Positions 41,584 to 50,877 of a DNA stretch of 64,000 bases are shown piece by piece. The DNA lies in contig NC_052505.1 in NCBI RefSeq assembly GCF_014356525.2, positions 51,154,970 through 51,218,969 of the forward strand. The letters are read 5' to 3'. Every line of letters begins with the position of its first letter. Position 1 is the first letter of the stretch. A program made the translations under genes and the position numbers. The notes under the pieces are model-generated. The model was not told the DNA's origin. It ran no database searches and was given only the letters and a program-made list of their open reading frames with translations. This stretch comes from Nilaparvata lugens. Lineage: Eukaryota > Arthropoda > Insecta > Hemiptera > Delphacidae.

Positions 41584-43956
41584 ATGGATACTTCTAAGGT
41601 GTTTAATGTGCCTATGCTCCGTGGTAATAGAATCAAGCCTAGCAATGAGCGGTTTGGTTTGTGGCTTCTATCAGAAAACTTGTGTGATGACAACCTTGTG
41701 ACAGACATTGGAAATATTGATTACACTGCTGGGGAAGAACTGTTTGTGCAGGATGACTCTAATCTTGTGGCTATTACAGAACCTTTTTGTGACAATATTA
41801 TGCTTGTGAAAATCTGTGGTTTGGAGGATTGTCAAGAACTGGATAAAAGACGATTTATTCTAAAAAAGGATATATGTGCTGCATTCAACTTATACTTGAG
41901 AGGAAAATTCTCTAATATGGTGTCAGCTAAGCATGGAGTTAAAGCAAAGCTGGCTTACCTATTGGACAGTGGAAGTGATATGTCAAAGAAGATTCTACAA
42001 GTGCTTCCCAATGACAATTACAACGAAGTGAAACAAAAATACCAGGAACCAGTAGGCATACCATACAAAGTAGAGCTTGCAGATGTGCCAATTGCTACAT
42101 TGATAGAAGAACTACCGAGATTATTGCACCAGCTGAGGAAAGAACATTTCTATCTACTAGACTTGGGCATAACACAGGACTTTGGTGGAATATTCAACAA
42201 GAATGGAATGTGTGATTTTCTAACTACAAATCATCGTTTTTGTTTCCAAGGAGAATATAAAGAAGACTATAATGTGATAGCAGATAACAATAAAACTGTT
42301 GGGATTGATTGTTTGAGTTGGGTTAATAGTAATGCGAGGGTGAAAATTTATAATAAGTTTGTATGTGAAATAACAAGCTCAGGTGTAAATAAGCAGTTAG
42401 GTAACCATATTGTAGACTTTATTGAGTGTGCAGATTCAAGATTAGGGAAAACTTTCACCTCTCCTACAGGTAAAATGCATGGTATTACACGTTTGGAAGC
42501 TACAATCTGTAACTATAGTTTAACAAATAGAGCCAATAGCAAAACCTTTGACCCTATTCAAGATAGCTTGTCACTCTTGAATGATAGTAGAAATTATTTC
42601 CAAAATGCTCCAATTTATTCTGTGTCCTTGGCTAAAATGTGGAGAAAACTGACAGATAATTTAAAAAATAGTTGTTGTTTGGTCTATAATGATCTTCTAC
42701 AGTATGTTTACTGGGGTAATAGCAATACCAAGAAATTGACTGGAGTACAAGTAAAGCTTCCCACTGACCCACAACATAGAAATAAAATAATTTCTTATGT
42801 TATTTCTGCATTCAGCTTCAATTTACTACCTATAAATTATGTAGAGATTTTTGAGGATCCATCAAACAAAAATAATATCAGTTTCTCACAAAAGTGTTAT
42901 ATTAAGAGCGGTGAGACATATTTCTCCAAGTCAACCACAGTTTTCTCTACCATATCCAAAGTTGTTGACCTAGATGAGTTGGGGCTTGTAGCAACAGGTA
43001 ACTTGATACCACAAGTCTCAAGAAAACGGGCAAACATAACTTGTAAGCTTCCTCCATACTCTGTTAAAGAGATACAGCCCTTGTCTCCTATCTCAGTGCT
43101 ATCAGCCAAGAAGCATAAGCTAGAACTGGATGAAATTGATCTAAAACGGAGGAAAATTAGATTTTTTGAAGCCACACAGTCATTTAGGGAACAGCATAAG
43201 CAGGTAGAAGAATTTGAGGGAGAAATAGAAAATTTGAGAGAGGAACTTGAGCCATATTTCCATTCACGTTGGCAAAATTTTGATCTAAGTGGAGTGTACA
43301 ATGTGACTGCATTTACTGTGAATAATACTGGGAAATTCCCATATGTAGGTGTACTAGGGGAGAAAGATGGTTTGAAAAACGTTTACTTTGTAAAGGGGTG
43401 CCATAAAAATGTTTTTATTAATGCATACAAAGCTATCGAAACTCTCAAGAAAGAGGGCTATTTTGTAATCCCTTACACTGACAAAAAAGAAATTATTTGT
43501 CTACCAAGGGAAGAGAAAATTTGTGTAATTACAGTCAATGGTATGACAAGCTATAATGGACATACATTTCCTAGAATAGAATCAGTTAAGTTTCTGCCAG
43601 ATGTTTGGAAAAACTTGGAAGACACTCCCTTCACACAAAAAGAAGTGGAGCAGTATAATAACATCACAATGCTGGAAATTAAAGGGAAAGTAAAAGTAGG
43701 ACAGTGCAAAAGATTAGAAGAGTTACCACAAGGTATAGAGTTGGTAGTTATTGCAATAAAAGAAGTGTACAATAGAAACAATACTCGGTATATCCTACAG
43801 TTTGAAAATGTGGAAGCATTGTATGTCTCAAACTATTGGTTAGAGGAAGAATTTGAAAAGCCGAACATAGATTTGAATTATAAAATTAGAATCAAGCTCG
43901 ATGTTTTTAAATATACACCCAGTAGGAATAAGGAAAGAGTTACTTTCTGTATTTGA
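41584..43956 (+). CDS. 790-aa protein, candidate replication initiator in place of PolB
   Basis: Largest gene of the element. It has none of the protein-primed PolB hallmarks (exonuclease DxE, DxxSLYP, DTD). Residues 190-310 carry an LDLGITQDFGG segment, a VKIYNK motif (about 253-258) and a GITRLEATI segment (about 300-308). This order of acidic residues, Y-x-K and R-x-E resembles phage and plasmid Rep-trans/rolling-circle initiators, but only loosely, and no Walker A helicase motif follows. A coiled coil lies at about 515-565. The C-terminal 200 residues look beta-rich and could be OB folds. I infer a DNA-replication or ssDNA-binding role from position, size and these motifs. It may belong to an uncharacterised insect-element family. 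Confidence 0.6.
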   Translation: MDTSKVFNVPMLRGNRIKPSNERFGLWLLSENLCDDNLVTDIGNIDYTAGEELFVQDDSNLVAITEPFCDNIMLVKICGLEDCQELDKRRFILKKDICAAFNLYLRGKFSNMVSAKHGVKAKLAYLLDSGSDMSKKILQVLPNDNYNEVKQKYQEPVGIPYKVELADVPIATLIEELPRLLHQLRKEHFYLLDLGITQDFGGIFNKNGMCDFLTTNHRFCFQGEYKEDYNVIADNNKTVGIDCLSWVNSNARVKIYNKFVCEITSSGVNKQLGNHIVDFIECADSRLGKTFTSPTGKMHGITRLEATICNYSLTNRANSKTFDPIQDSLSLLNDSRNYFQNAPIYSVSLAKMWRKLTDNLKNSCCLVYNDLLQYVYWGNSNTKKLTGVQVKLPTDPQHRNKIISYVISAFSFNLLPINYVEIFEDPSNKNNISFSQKCYIKSGETYFSKSTTVFSTISKVVDLDELGLVATGNLIPQVSRKRANITCKLPPYSVKEIQPLSPISVLSAKKHKLELDEIDLKRRKIRFFEATQSFREQHKQVEEFEGEIENLREELEPYFHSRWQNFDLSGVYNVTAFTVNNTGKFPYVGVLGEKDGLKNVYFVKGCHKNVFINAYKAIETLKKEGYFVIPYTDKKEIICLPREEKICVITVNGMTSYNGHTFPRIESVKFLPDVWKNLEDTPFTQKEVEQYNNITMLEIKGKVKVGQCKRLEELPQGIELVVIAIKEVYNRNNTRYILQFENVEALYVSNYWLEEEFEKPNIDLNYKIRIKLDVFKYTPSRNKERVTFCI

Positions 43957-44170
43957 TTCGTGCATAGATATGGTTTGATGTATGTATAATAATTTAAAAA
44001 TAAAGAAAATTATTGTGACATTGAGTGTTGACATTTACCTCTCACCCCTTCTCCTGATTCCTCTCTCATTTTTTCTTTCCTGCTAACCGAGTGGAGGAGG
44101 AGGAGGAGGAGGAGGAGGAGGACAAAGGAGGAGAACGGAGGACAATTTTTGTCCTCGGAGAAGAGGAAAA

Positions 44171-44479
44171 TTGTCCTCGGTGGGCAATTTTTTGTCCTCG
44201 GAGCACAGTTTCCAATCAGAGCACTGTGTCACAGTTTCCAATCGGAGCACATCATTATCCAATAAAGCAGAGTATTTTGCGAGAAATGGTTATTTCTTAC
44301 ATAAAAATCCATTCTATCTGCAATGTGTCTATTGCAAATATATTATGGAAAATCCATTTGAAAAAGTAATACATTTACCATTTTGTTTATACGAAGAGTG
44401 TGGGAAAGAAGAGCGGGGCTTGGATGTTCCAGATATACCATATTCTAAAGATAAATCGCATGCATGCAGTATATTGTAG
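44171..44479 (+). CDS. BIR-like small protein (102 aa)
   Basis: Contains a FARNGYF...LQCVYC segment followed by His and Cys residues, resembling the central part of a baculovirus IAP repeat (aromatic-Ala-x-x-Gly-Phe/Tyr, then C-x2-C). The spacing of the later His and Cys is not the classical C-x2-C-x16-H-x6-C, so the fold may be partial. The same motif recurs at the C-terminus of 50940-51947. IAP-like proteins block apoptosis or act in ubiquitin pathways; no RING finger is present. The 5' part overlaps GAG- and CCTCGG-rich repeats, so the start is uncertain. Confidence 0.5.
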   Translation: MSSVGNFLSSEHSFQSEHCVTVSNRSTSLSNKAEYFARNGYFLHKNPFYLQCVYCKYIMENPFEKVIHLPFCLYEECGKEERGLDVPDIPYSKDKSHACSIL

Positions 44480-44486
44480 AAGGTTT

Positions 44487-45040
44487 TTTCTCCTCGGAGG
44501 AGAAAAACTGTGCTCGGAGGAGAAAAATAGTCCTCGGAGGAGAAAAATAGTCATCGGAGGAGAAAAACTGTCCTCGGAGGAGAAAACCTGTCCTCGGAGG
44601 ACTATTTTCCTCCTCAGAGGATAAAATCAAAGTAAAAATGTACTTACATGTAGTGGTTGATGCTGCGTGAATCTCCTCGAGTGTAGATAGCGGGCTACAG
44701 GTGTAGATAGCGGGCTACAGGTGTAGATAGCGGTCTATGCTATGATTGATTCCTCTCAGGTGTAGATACCGCCCTATGATTGATTCCTCTCAGCTGTCTT
44801 GTCTCAACGAGAGCTCAACTGGTTATGAGGTTCGGAACTCGAGTTGAGAGGCGAGAAAATGCTGCGAAAACAATGAAATATTTAATAACTGAATCGAGAA
44901 TTGCTATTCCTCTATGTTGAAATGCTGTGAAAACAATGAAATATTTAATAACTGAATCGAGAATGCTATTCCTCTATCTTGAAATGATGTGAAATATTTA
45001 ATAACTGAATCGAGAATGCTATTCCTCTATGGGGTGAAAT
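44487..45040. repeat. Cluster of three short tandem arrays
   Basis: About 44487-44605: a 20-22-bp unit (CTCGGAGGAGAAAAATAGTC) repeated five to six times, also echoed at 44150-44200. About 44683-44760: a GTGTAGATAGCGGGCTACAG unit repeated three times. About 44855-45030: an AATATTTAATAACTGAATCG unit of about 60 bp repeated three times. No gene; these lie upstream of the spliced gene. Confidence 0.88.
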
Positions 45041-45310
45041 ATTTATTAGAAATAGAGTGAGTTGACATGGGGATTTAAGCTTCTAGCAGGTGAAGACTCA
45101 TGCTGAGTTCTAGACGAGATTTTTTTTTTCGTCTTCTAACACATGGATGCTATTTGAAAAATGATCGTGTGTGGGATACTTACAATCTGATAACGATCTG
45201 GGAGCACGTGTTGTTGGGGGAGAAATTCGAATTTTTTTCGCCTTGTAGCACGCTCTCGCTCGCACGTGCCTGGAACAGAGAGAGAAACATATGCTATATG
45301 AACACAAGCG

Positions 45311-45760
45311 ATGAGAGGAAAATTATCATTTACATCAGAGACATCAGAGACTTCACGCATCAAGATGAGTTCTCCATCCTTTATCCTGCCGGATAGCCCA
45401 CCCCCGCAGCGTGTGCTCAACCACTGGCAGCGCAAAGTTGCCGAGTCCTGCGCCGCCTCTTCCGCTGCCGCTGCCGCCTCTGCTGCCGCCTCCACTGCCG
45501 CCTCCGCTGCCTCCCCTGCCTCCTCCTCCGCCTCACCCCTGAAGAGACGGGGAATCTTCGTTCAACGAGAGAGGGGTGAGGAGATCGTGATTCCGGACAG
45601 TCCTCTGCCGCAATCTACAGCGCCTACCTGGGCGCCGCGGCGTGCGGTGCTGACAACGCTGAGCAACAACATCAGGCAGAGACAGGCCAAGAGGAAACTA
45701 ACCTTCGAGGAGCTTGAAGTCAGCGGCGAAGAGGAGGATGAGGTGCTCACTCAATCAAAG
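45311..45760 (+). CDS. Exon 1 of a spliced Polinton gene
   Basis: Open frame with a Ser/Ala-rich low-complexity stretch and an acidic C-terminal part. Two candidate starts are in frame (45311 and 45365); the second begins a more typical protein. At 45761 a GTTAGT donor follows a complete codon. Exon 2 at 46709 continues in phase 0, giving about 285 (or 267) residues in total. It contains a twice-used I(L/V)PDSP(P/L)PQ motif (about residues 25 and 95). The frame would otherwise end in a meaningless Tyr-rich tail, which supports splicing. Confidence 0.6.
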
Positions 45761-46708
45761 GTTAGTTTCAACAAATATTATTATTATTGTATTAACATGT
45801 AATGTGCACAAAATCTTTATAAAATGTGAATTTTTAAAACTAATTTCTAATGGATAAAATCTCTTGCGTGCATTACAAGTCATTACTGATTCTTATACTG
45901 TGAGCGAAGACTGAGCTATCAAATTGTGCTATCAGAACAATTCGAACACAGATAAATTCTCATGATGGTTGCATTGAAATTTGGATAAAAATTCAAAACA
46001 TGTTAATACGATAATAAATTTGAATATGTTGCATGAAACAATTCAATTATATTACTTACTATATCAAATTACTGATTCGAATAATGCATAAACTGTTTAT
46101 AATATTTCGTGTGAAACAAAATTATTGTTGATAAAAATCAACATGTAATGAACTGAAATATTGATTTCAAATAATACATTGTTATTTGAATTATGAAAAA
46201 TGCATTCACATGCATAAACTGTTTATAATATTTCGTGTGAAACAAAATTATTGTTGATAAAAATGAACATGTAATGAACTGAAATATTGATTTCGAATAA
46301 TACATTGTTATTTGAATTATGAAAAATGCATTCACATGCATAACTGTTTATAATATTTCGTGTGAAACAAAATTATTGTTGATAAAAATGAACATGTAAT
46401 GAACTGAAATATTGATTCGAATAATACATTGTTATTTGAATTATGAAAAATGCATTCACATGCATAAACTGTTTATAATATTTCGTGTGAAACAAAATTA
46501 TTGTTGATAAAAATGAACATGTAATGAACTGAAATATTTTTTGAGTCAATTATCTAGCAATTTGAATTGAGTTCAAGTAATCGGAGAATTTCCGAGTTAT
46601 TACTTACTTTCAGTTTTGAATAGTGAATCTGTTGAGCAAGTTCTCCCTCTCTCGTATGATTTTATAACCTGAAACAAATAAGAGTCTAATGAAATATTTT
46701 TTCAACAG
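45761..46708 (+). other. Inferred GT-AG intron carrying a 125-bp tandem repeat
   Basis: Donor GTTAGT at 45761 and acceptor TTTTTTCAACAG ending at 46708 join two phase-0 frames. The intron holds about 3.7 copies of an AT-rich unit of about 125 bp (about 46082-46540; marker GCATAAACTGTTTATAATAT). Splicing is not proven; transcript reads spanning 45760/46709 would settle it. Confidence 0.6.
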
Positions 46709-47116
46709 AAATGTGTGGTGGATGAGGACAGCTCCATAACGCCTCTTTTGCGGGAGGAGGAGGAAGCGGAGAACGAGATGGACGTGGAGACGGAGGAGTT
46801 GCTTGCGATTATTAATCGCACAGAGAAACCGTGGACGCCTCTCTGGCAGTTGGTGGAGAACACGCCGTACCCTATCGTGGCGGTACGCCAGATTACCAAC
46901 CAACATGGTCGGCGCGTAATATTAAAAGTGCATTTGACAGCTTCACGACTGACGGACATATACATGCCGGAGAGGTATACCCAGGGTTTGACCTCTAAAG
47001 ACGTCGATCATTTCAACAAAAATTGCAAATCTCTTTGTCTCTTTGTGAAGCATGTTAATGCTTTTTTAACTGACATAAATATTGTCAAGTGCAAAATTAG
47101 CAAATTTGGCATTTGA
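46709..47116 (+). CDS. Exon 2 of the spliced Polinton gene, OB-fold-like domain
   Basis: Begins directly after the acceptor and has no good ATG of its own. After an acidic linker it encodes WQLVENTPYPIVAVR, then GRRVILKV and YMPERYTQGL. This pattern (entry strand, Gly turn, beta strand, then a LPxRY-like motif) is one I associate with a small ssDNA-binding-like domain found in insect mobile elements and viruses. A role as a single-strand DNA-binding cofactor of the replication protein would fit, but this is inference. Confidence 0.6.
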   Translation, partial: KCVVDEDSSITPLLREEEEAENEMDVETEELLAIINRTEKPWTPLWQLVENTPYPIVAVRQITNQHGRRVILKVHLTASRLTDIYMPERYTQGLTSKDVDHFNKNCKSLCLFVKHVNAFLTDINIVKCKISKFGI

Positions 47117-47365
47117 CAATATTTATCTCGGTGAGCATTAACATGCTTTACATGATAATATGTATGTGTGTGAAAAGTTGAATAAAATGTGTCCATATTT
47201 GATAAAAAATTGTTTTCAATTCTTACCTGTTGTTGTTGATAAGTTCGTAATGAATATCACACAGAAGAAGAAGAAATGCTTCACCTGCTCTGTTGTGAAT
47301 GATATTCAAATAAGGTGAGCACGTCTTTTATAGTTTGTTGTGAGCATGCTCACTAGTCTTTTCCG

Positions 47366-47417
<52 letters not shown>

Positions 47418-47718
47418 CCGTGCAGGCAAGCGGTGGCGGCTTCTTGCTCCCTCCTTCTCGTGTTCGCACGTGCTCCCACAGATGTGGGTGGCCCAGCATC
47501 ATTTCTCCCCTTTTCAAATCGCATTCACCTTTCAGATTTGAAATAATATTCTTATCATTCAAGCAATGTATCATAGCAATATGGATCCACTTCAATCTGC
47601 CAGTATAGCATTAGATGTAGAAATATGAATTCACTTTCAACTCGATTTTTATCCAATTCAAGTTGATGTACCATAACCTCAGTTAATGTTCAACCATTGA
47701 GTTGAAAGGTAATGAAAA
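47117..47718. other. Region before the capsid module, with (CA)n and TIR-like motif
   Basis: No gene. Contains a short inverted repeat right after exon 2 (GCATGTTAATG near 47050 and CATTAACATGC near 47137), which could form a terminator-like hairpin, a (CA)n run at 47367-47416, and two units of the TIR 42-bp motif at 47568-47642. Confidence 0.7.
47568..47642 (+). promoter_or_regulatory. Internal copy of the TIR 42-bp motif upstream of the capsid genes
   Basis: Carries CACTTCAATCTGCCAGTATA, GCATTAGATGTAGAAATATG and AATTCACTTT, matching the repeated units in the right TIR (for example 53060-53110 and 53185-53230). It stands 77 bp before the PLA2 gene and could be a protein-binding site shared between the ends and the late-gene promoter, or a copied relic. 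Confidence 0.6.
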
Positions 47719-48387
47719 ATGGTATGTAGGAGAAAAAAGCAGAGTTCGAGGAAACGGGGTAGAGGAATCTTGAGTTCAACAGCAAGAGTTTTTAAAGGTT
47801 TGGCAGGTAATGTGACATCAACTATTCTAAATAAGGTAATTGATAACCTTGGGGAAGAATATCATATTCCGGGATACGAGTACTGCGGACCAGGAACAAA
47901 GGTTAATGAAAGGTTAAAGAGAGGTGATCAAGGTATAAATTCATTAGATAAAGCTTGCAAGATACATGATATAGCCTATACTCAAAATAGCGATAATAAA
48001 ACTCGGGTGGTAGCTGACAGAGCTCTAGCGAACGCTGCATGGGACATTTTCAAAAATCCACAAACACCCCTTGCCGAGAAAGCACTTAGCTATCTTGTTA
48101 CAAACGTTATGAAAGCTAAAGCGGCGTTTGGTGGGTCTTTGAGAAAGAAGAAGAAGAAGAAGGGGGAGAGGAGAAGTTATAGTAACGATATTAGACGCAA
48201 AGCTATAGCTCAGTTGAAAAAGCATATTGCAGGAAAAGGATATTTTTTGAAGCCTTTTCCTAAAATAACTAGTGGGGGGAGAGTTCCACCCATACCCCCA
48301 TCATCATATGGAGTGAGTTTATTCCCTCAAGTTAAGAAACGTAGAACAACAAAGAAGAGTAGGAAGAAGAAGAAGAAGAAGACATGA
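47719..48387 (+). CDS. Parvovirus-type phospholipase A2 capsid-associated protein (222 aa)
   Basis: Residues 55-60 form the calcium-binding loop YCGPGT and residues 77-87 the catalytic block DKACKIHDIAY with the His83-Asp84 dyad, as in the unique region of parvovirus VP1. Basic N-terminal and C-terminal (Lys-rich, about 215-222) segments flank it, and a PPIPPSSYG-like stretch precedes the end, reminiscent of small basic DNA-associated virion proteins. In parvoviruses this enzyme breaches the endosomal membrane during entry. The stop overlaps the protease start (ATGA), placing it in the capsid module. Intact, with catalytic residues present. Confidence 0.85.
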   Translation: MVCRRKKQSSRKRGRGILSSTARVFKGLAGNVTSTILNKVIDNLGEEYHIPGYEYCGPGTKVNERLKRGDQGINSLDKACKIHDIAYTQNSDNKTRVVADRALANAAWDIFKNPQTPLAEKALSYLVTNVMKAKAAFGGSLRKKKKKKGERRSYSNDIRRKAIAQLKKHIAGKGYFLKPFPKITSGGRVPPIPPSSYGVSLFPQVKKRRTTKKSRKKKKKKT

Positions 48388-48746
48388 ATATTGAAGGAGA
48401 ATTGAGTAATTATGATTTGATTGATTGGTCGAAATTATTACAGATTCAGCTAAGAGGCATATATATGCTAGATGCATTACCCAAAAAAATTCTAAAAAAC
48501 GAGAATGCCATTGTGAATTTAGCAAGGGAAAGCGAGGATGGCACGCATTGGGTAGCATATAAGAAAGTTGGTTCTAATGTTTGGTATTTTGATCCAATTG
48601 GAAATTTACAACCTCCATACGAATTGGACAAATATTGGAAAAAAGAAAATGGAGTAAATATATTTTATAATGTAGAGCATATGCAACCATTAAATAGCGA
48701 TTTTTGTGGTCATCTTACATTATTGTTTCTTGCAAATCAGTTGTAA
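48384..48746 (+). CDS. Adenovirus-type cysteine protease (120 aa)
   Basis: Short C5/Ulp1-like protease with His55 (GTHWVAY), Asp70 (YFDPIG), Gln101 and Cys108 (NSDFCGH) in the order expected for the catalytic His-Asp-Gln-Cys. This is the Polinton PRO gene, thought to mature capsid proteins. It overlaps the PLA2 gene by four bases (ATGA). The protein is short compared with adenovirus protease but has the complete active site. Confidence 0.92.
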   Translation: MNIEGELSNYDLIDWSKLLQIQLRGIYMLDALPKKILKNENAIVNLARESEDGTHWVAYKKVGSNVWYFDPIGNLQPPYELDKYWKKENGVNIFYNVEHMQPLNSDFCGHLTLLFLANQL

Positions 48747-48772
48747 TTAAGTGTTTGTGGTGAACACACAAG

Positions 48773-49459
48773 ATGGTGGTTATTACATTACGATCTAACA
48801 CAAGTGATCTCTATGAACATTTACAAGAAATTATAGAATTGGATAAAAATCGTGAATGGGAAATTGGATTGATTAATTTTTCCAGTTACAATAGTATTGC
48901 AAACATTAACAAAGGAACAAATTCCAGCTTCAAATATGGTGATAGATTAATCGAGTTGGATACTGGTGCATATGGAGTTGAGGATATTATAAAATCTTTA
49001 AAGAATAAATTGAATATTGATGGCAAGAAGAATAAACTTATTATACGTGCAAACGTAAATACTATGAAGATTGAAATTCATTCTGATAAACCCATTGATT
49101 TAACACGTTCTGATTCGATTGCTAAGATACTTGGTTTTGATAATGTTGTTTTGCAGCCAAATAAATGGCATTATTCCAAACATTTGGTTAACATAACAAG
49201 CGTTGACAGTATTGTAGTTGAGTGTAATTTAGCTTGCGGCAGTTACTCTGAGGGAAAACAAAAACATATAATCTACGAATTTTTACCAAAGGTTCCTAGC
49301 GGTTATTTAATAAACAAAGTACCATCACCGATTATTTATGTACCTTTGAATACGCATCAAATTCAAACTATTAATGTAAAGGTAACGGACCAGAACGGAT
49401 CGTTTATTGATTTCCGCGGAGATACAATTACAATTAGGTTGCACATACTTGAAAAGTAA
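48773..49459 (+). CDS. Minor capsid (penton-like) protein (228 aa)
   Basis: Beta-rich protein of the size and position of the Polinton minor capsid protein, between the protease and the major capsid gene. It begins with ITLRSNTS and has a GLINFSSYNSI segment and a C-terminal DFRGDTITIRLHI stretch that I associate with the single jelly-roll penton proteins of these elements. Penton proteins close the vertices of the icosahedral shell. Its stop and the next start overlap as TAATG. Confidence 0.8.
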   Translation: MVVITLRSNTSDLYEHLQEIIELDKNREWEIGLINFSSYNSIANINKGTNSSFKYGDRLIELDTGAYGVEDIIKSLKNKLNIDGKKNKLIIRANVNTMKIEIHSDKPIDLTRSDSIAKILGFDNVVLQPNKWHYSKHLVNITSVDSIVVECNLACGSYSEGKQKHIIYEFLPKVPSGYLINKVPSPIIYVPLNTHQIQTINVKVTDQNGSFIDFRGDTITIRLHILEK

Positions 49460-49641
49460 TGGGTTATCTTATTTTCAACCCACGTTCGAATAAGACCAAT
49501 CAAGTCATTAGAGAAAGGAACGCGATAGCGACAACACCTAAAAACAAACGTGCTTTGTCGGCTAAAAGCGCGAGAATATTAGAAAAGTTGGGTTTTATAG
49601 TCGATTGGCGAAATGTTAGGCGGGGGAGCGGCAGCAATTAG
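49459..49641 (+). CDS. Small basic protein between the capsid genes (60 aa)
   Basis: Start overlaps the minor capsid stop (TAATG), and the end overlaps the major capsid start by 29 bp. Basic, with an ALSAKSARILEKLGF helix. It is similar in place and size to small basic proteins in other Polinton capsid modules. It could be a DNA-condensing or cement protein; function is not shown. The tight overlaps suggest it is real. Confidence 0.6.
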   Translation: MGYLIFNPRSNKTNQVIRERNAIATTPKNKRALSAKSARILEKLGFIVDWRNVRRGSGSN

Positions 49642-50854
49642 TGAAATTCTGGATGTGGAGACAGACCTTCAGTTTTATAATGATATTACTAAATTCCAAT
49701 TTCACACTCATACAGTTTATTCGGGACAGGAAATAAAAAACTCTGACGAGGCACGTATTGGCATAAATTCTTTAGATGTCTATTCTTTACCTTGTAAATC
49801 ATTCATATTGATTGAGGGAACAGTTAACTGTACAAAACCGGGAAAAGACCCAGCCGATGCACCAGTTGCAGCAGACTATAAATTGAGCAGTAACATAATC
49901 GGCAACCTTTTTGACGAAATACGATATGAATTAGCAGGTCAGCAAATTTCTAAATCAAGATTGATTGGATTAACATCCACAATTAAAGCTATATTGGTGA
50001 AAAATACTCTCGATAAAAACACATATCACTTGGCTGGTTTTGACAGAGCAGGATATGAGCTAACGGATAATACATTCACTTTCTGTGTTCCGCTGAAATT
50101 AATCCTGCCGTTTTTTGAAGATTTTCAAAGAATAATTTTAAATTTGAAACAGGAACTCGTCTTATTGAGGTCACCGACAGATCTAAATTGTGTTGAGTCT
50201 CAAAGTGGAACAAGCGTTAGTGTCAAAATTACAAAACTGCAATGGAGAATGCCCTACATAACTTTAGAAGATCATGTAAGACTGAAATTTTTGAGACTGC
50301 TTGATGCTGACACTCCACTGAAATTAGGTTTCAGCCATTGGGAAATTTGTGAATTACCAAATTTGCAAAATTCACTTAACCATTCTTGGGCAGTTCGTAC
50401 CACATCGAGTTTTGATAGTCCAAAATACGTTATAATTGCATTTCAAACTGATCGTAAGAATAAAATTAAAAAATCAATATCTAATTTCGATAGCTGCAGT
50501 ATTTACAATGTTAAAGTATATTTGAACAGCGAGTATTATCCATATGAAAATCTGCTAGGTAAGAAGGAGGTTTTATACCGGATGTTCTTGGATTTCGCGC
50601 CCTCGTATTATAATCATTCAATCAATAGCGAACTTGGAACAGAAATCGATTTTAAAACGTTTTGTGAATCAACACCGCTGATTGTTGTAGATTGTTCACA
50701 CCAACCAAGTCATTTGAAATCATCGACAGATGTTCGTATTGAAATGGAATTTAAAAGTGCAGTACCTGCAAATACTTCCGCGTATTGTGTTTTAATTAGC
50801 GATCGTGTGATGGAATACACACCTCTCACGAGCATGGTGAAAGAAGTTCAGTAA
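49613..50854 (+). CDS. Major capsid protein, double jelly-roll (413 aa)
   Basis: Length and pattern fit the Polinton major capsid protein: a VYSGQEIKNS start region, a long beta-rich body, an ANLFDEIRYEL-like segment (GNLFDEIRYELAGQQI), and a CVPLKLILPFFEDF..IILN..QEL block typical of the insect family. Hexon-like trimers of this protein would form the icosahedral shell. The frame is intact from a Gly/Ala-rich start to the stop. It starts inside the small upstream gene, in another frame. Confidence 0.9.
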   Translation: MLGGGAAAISEILDVETDLQFYNDITKFQFHTHTVYSGQEIKNSDEARIGINSLDVYSLPCKSFILIEGTVNCTKPGKDPADAPVAADYKLSSNIIGNLFDEIRYELAGQQISKSRLIGLTSTIKAILVKNTLDKNTYHLAGFDRAGYELTDNTFTFCVPLKLILPFFEDFQRIILNLKQELVLLRSPTDLNCVESQSGTSVSVKITKLQWRMPYITLEDHVRLKFLRLLDADTPLKLGFSHWEICELPNLQNSLNHSWAVRTTSSFDSPKYVIIAFQTDRKNKIKKSISNFDSCSIYNVKVYLNSEYYPYENLLGKKEVLYRMFLDFAPSYYNHSINSELGTEIDFKTFCESTPLIVVDCSHQPSHLKSSTDVRIEMEFKSAVPANTSAYCVLISDRVMEYTPLTSMVKEVQ

Positions 50855-50877
50855 TTTTATTGATAGAGCGCGCCGTC

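Noticed and set aside
43840..44034. Small minus-strand frame at the end of the 790-aa gene
   Set aside because: Antisense to a well-supported gene, AT-rich and without any motif.
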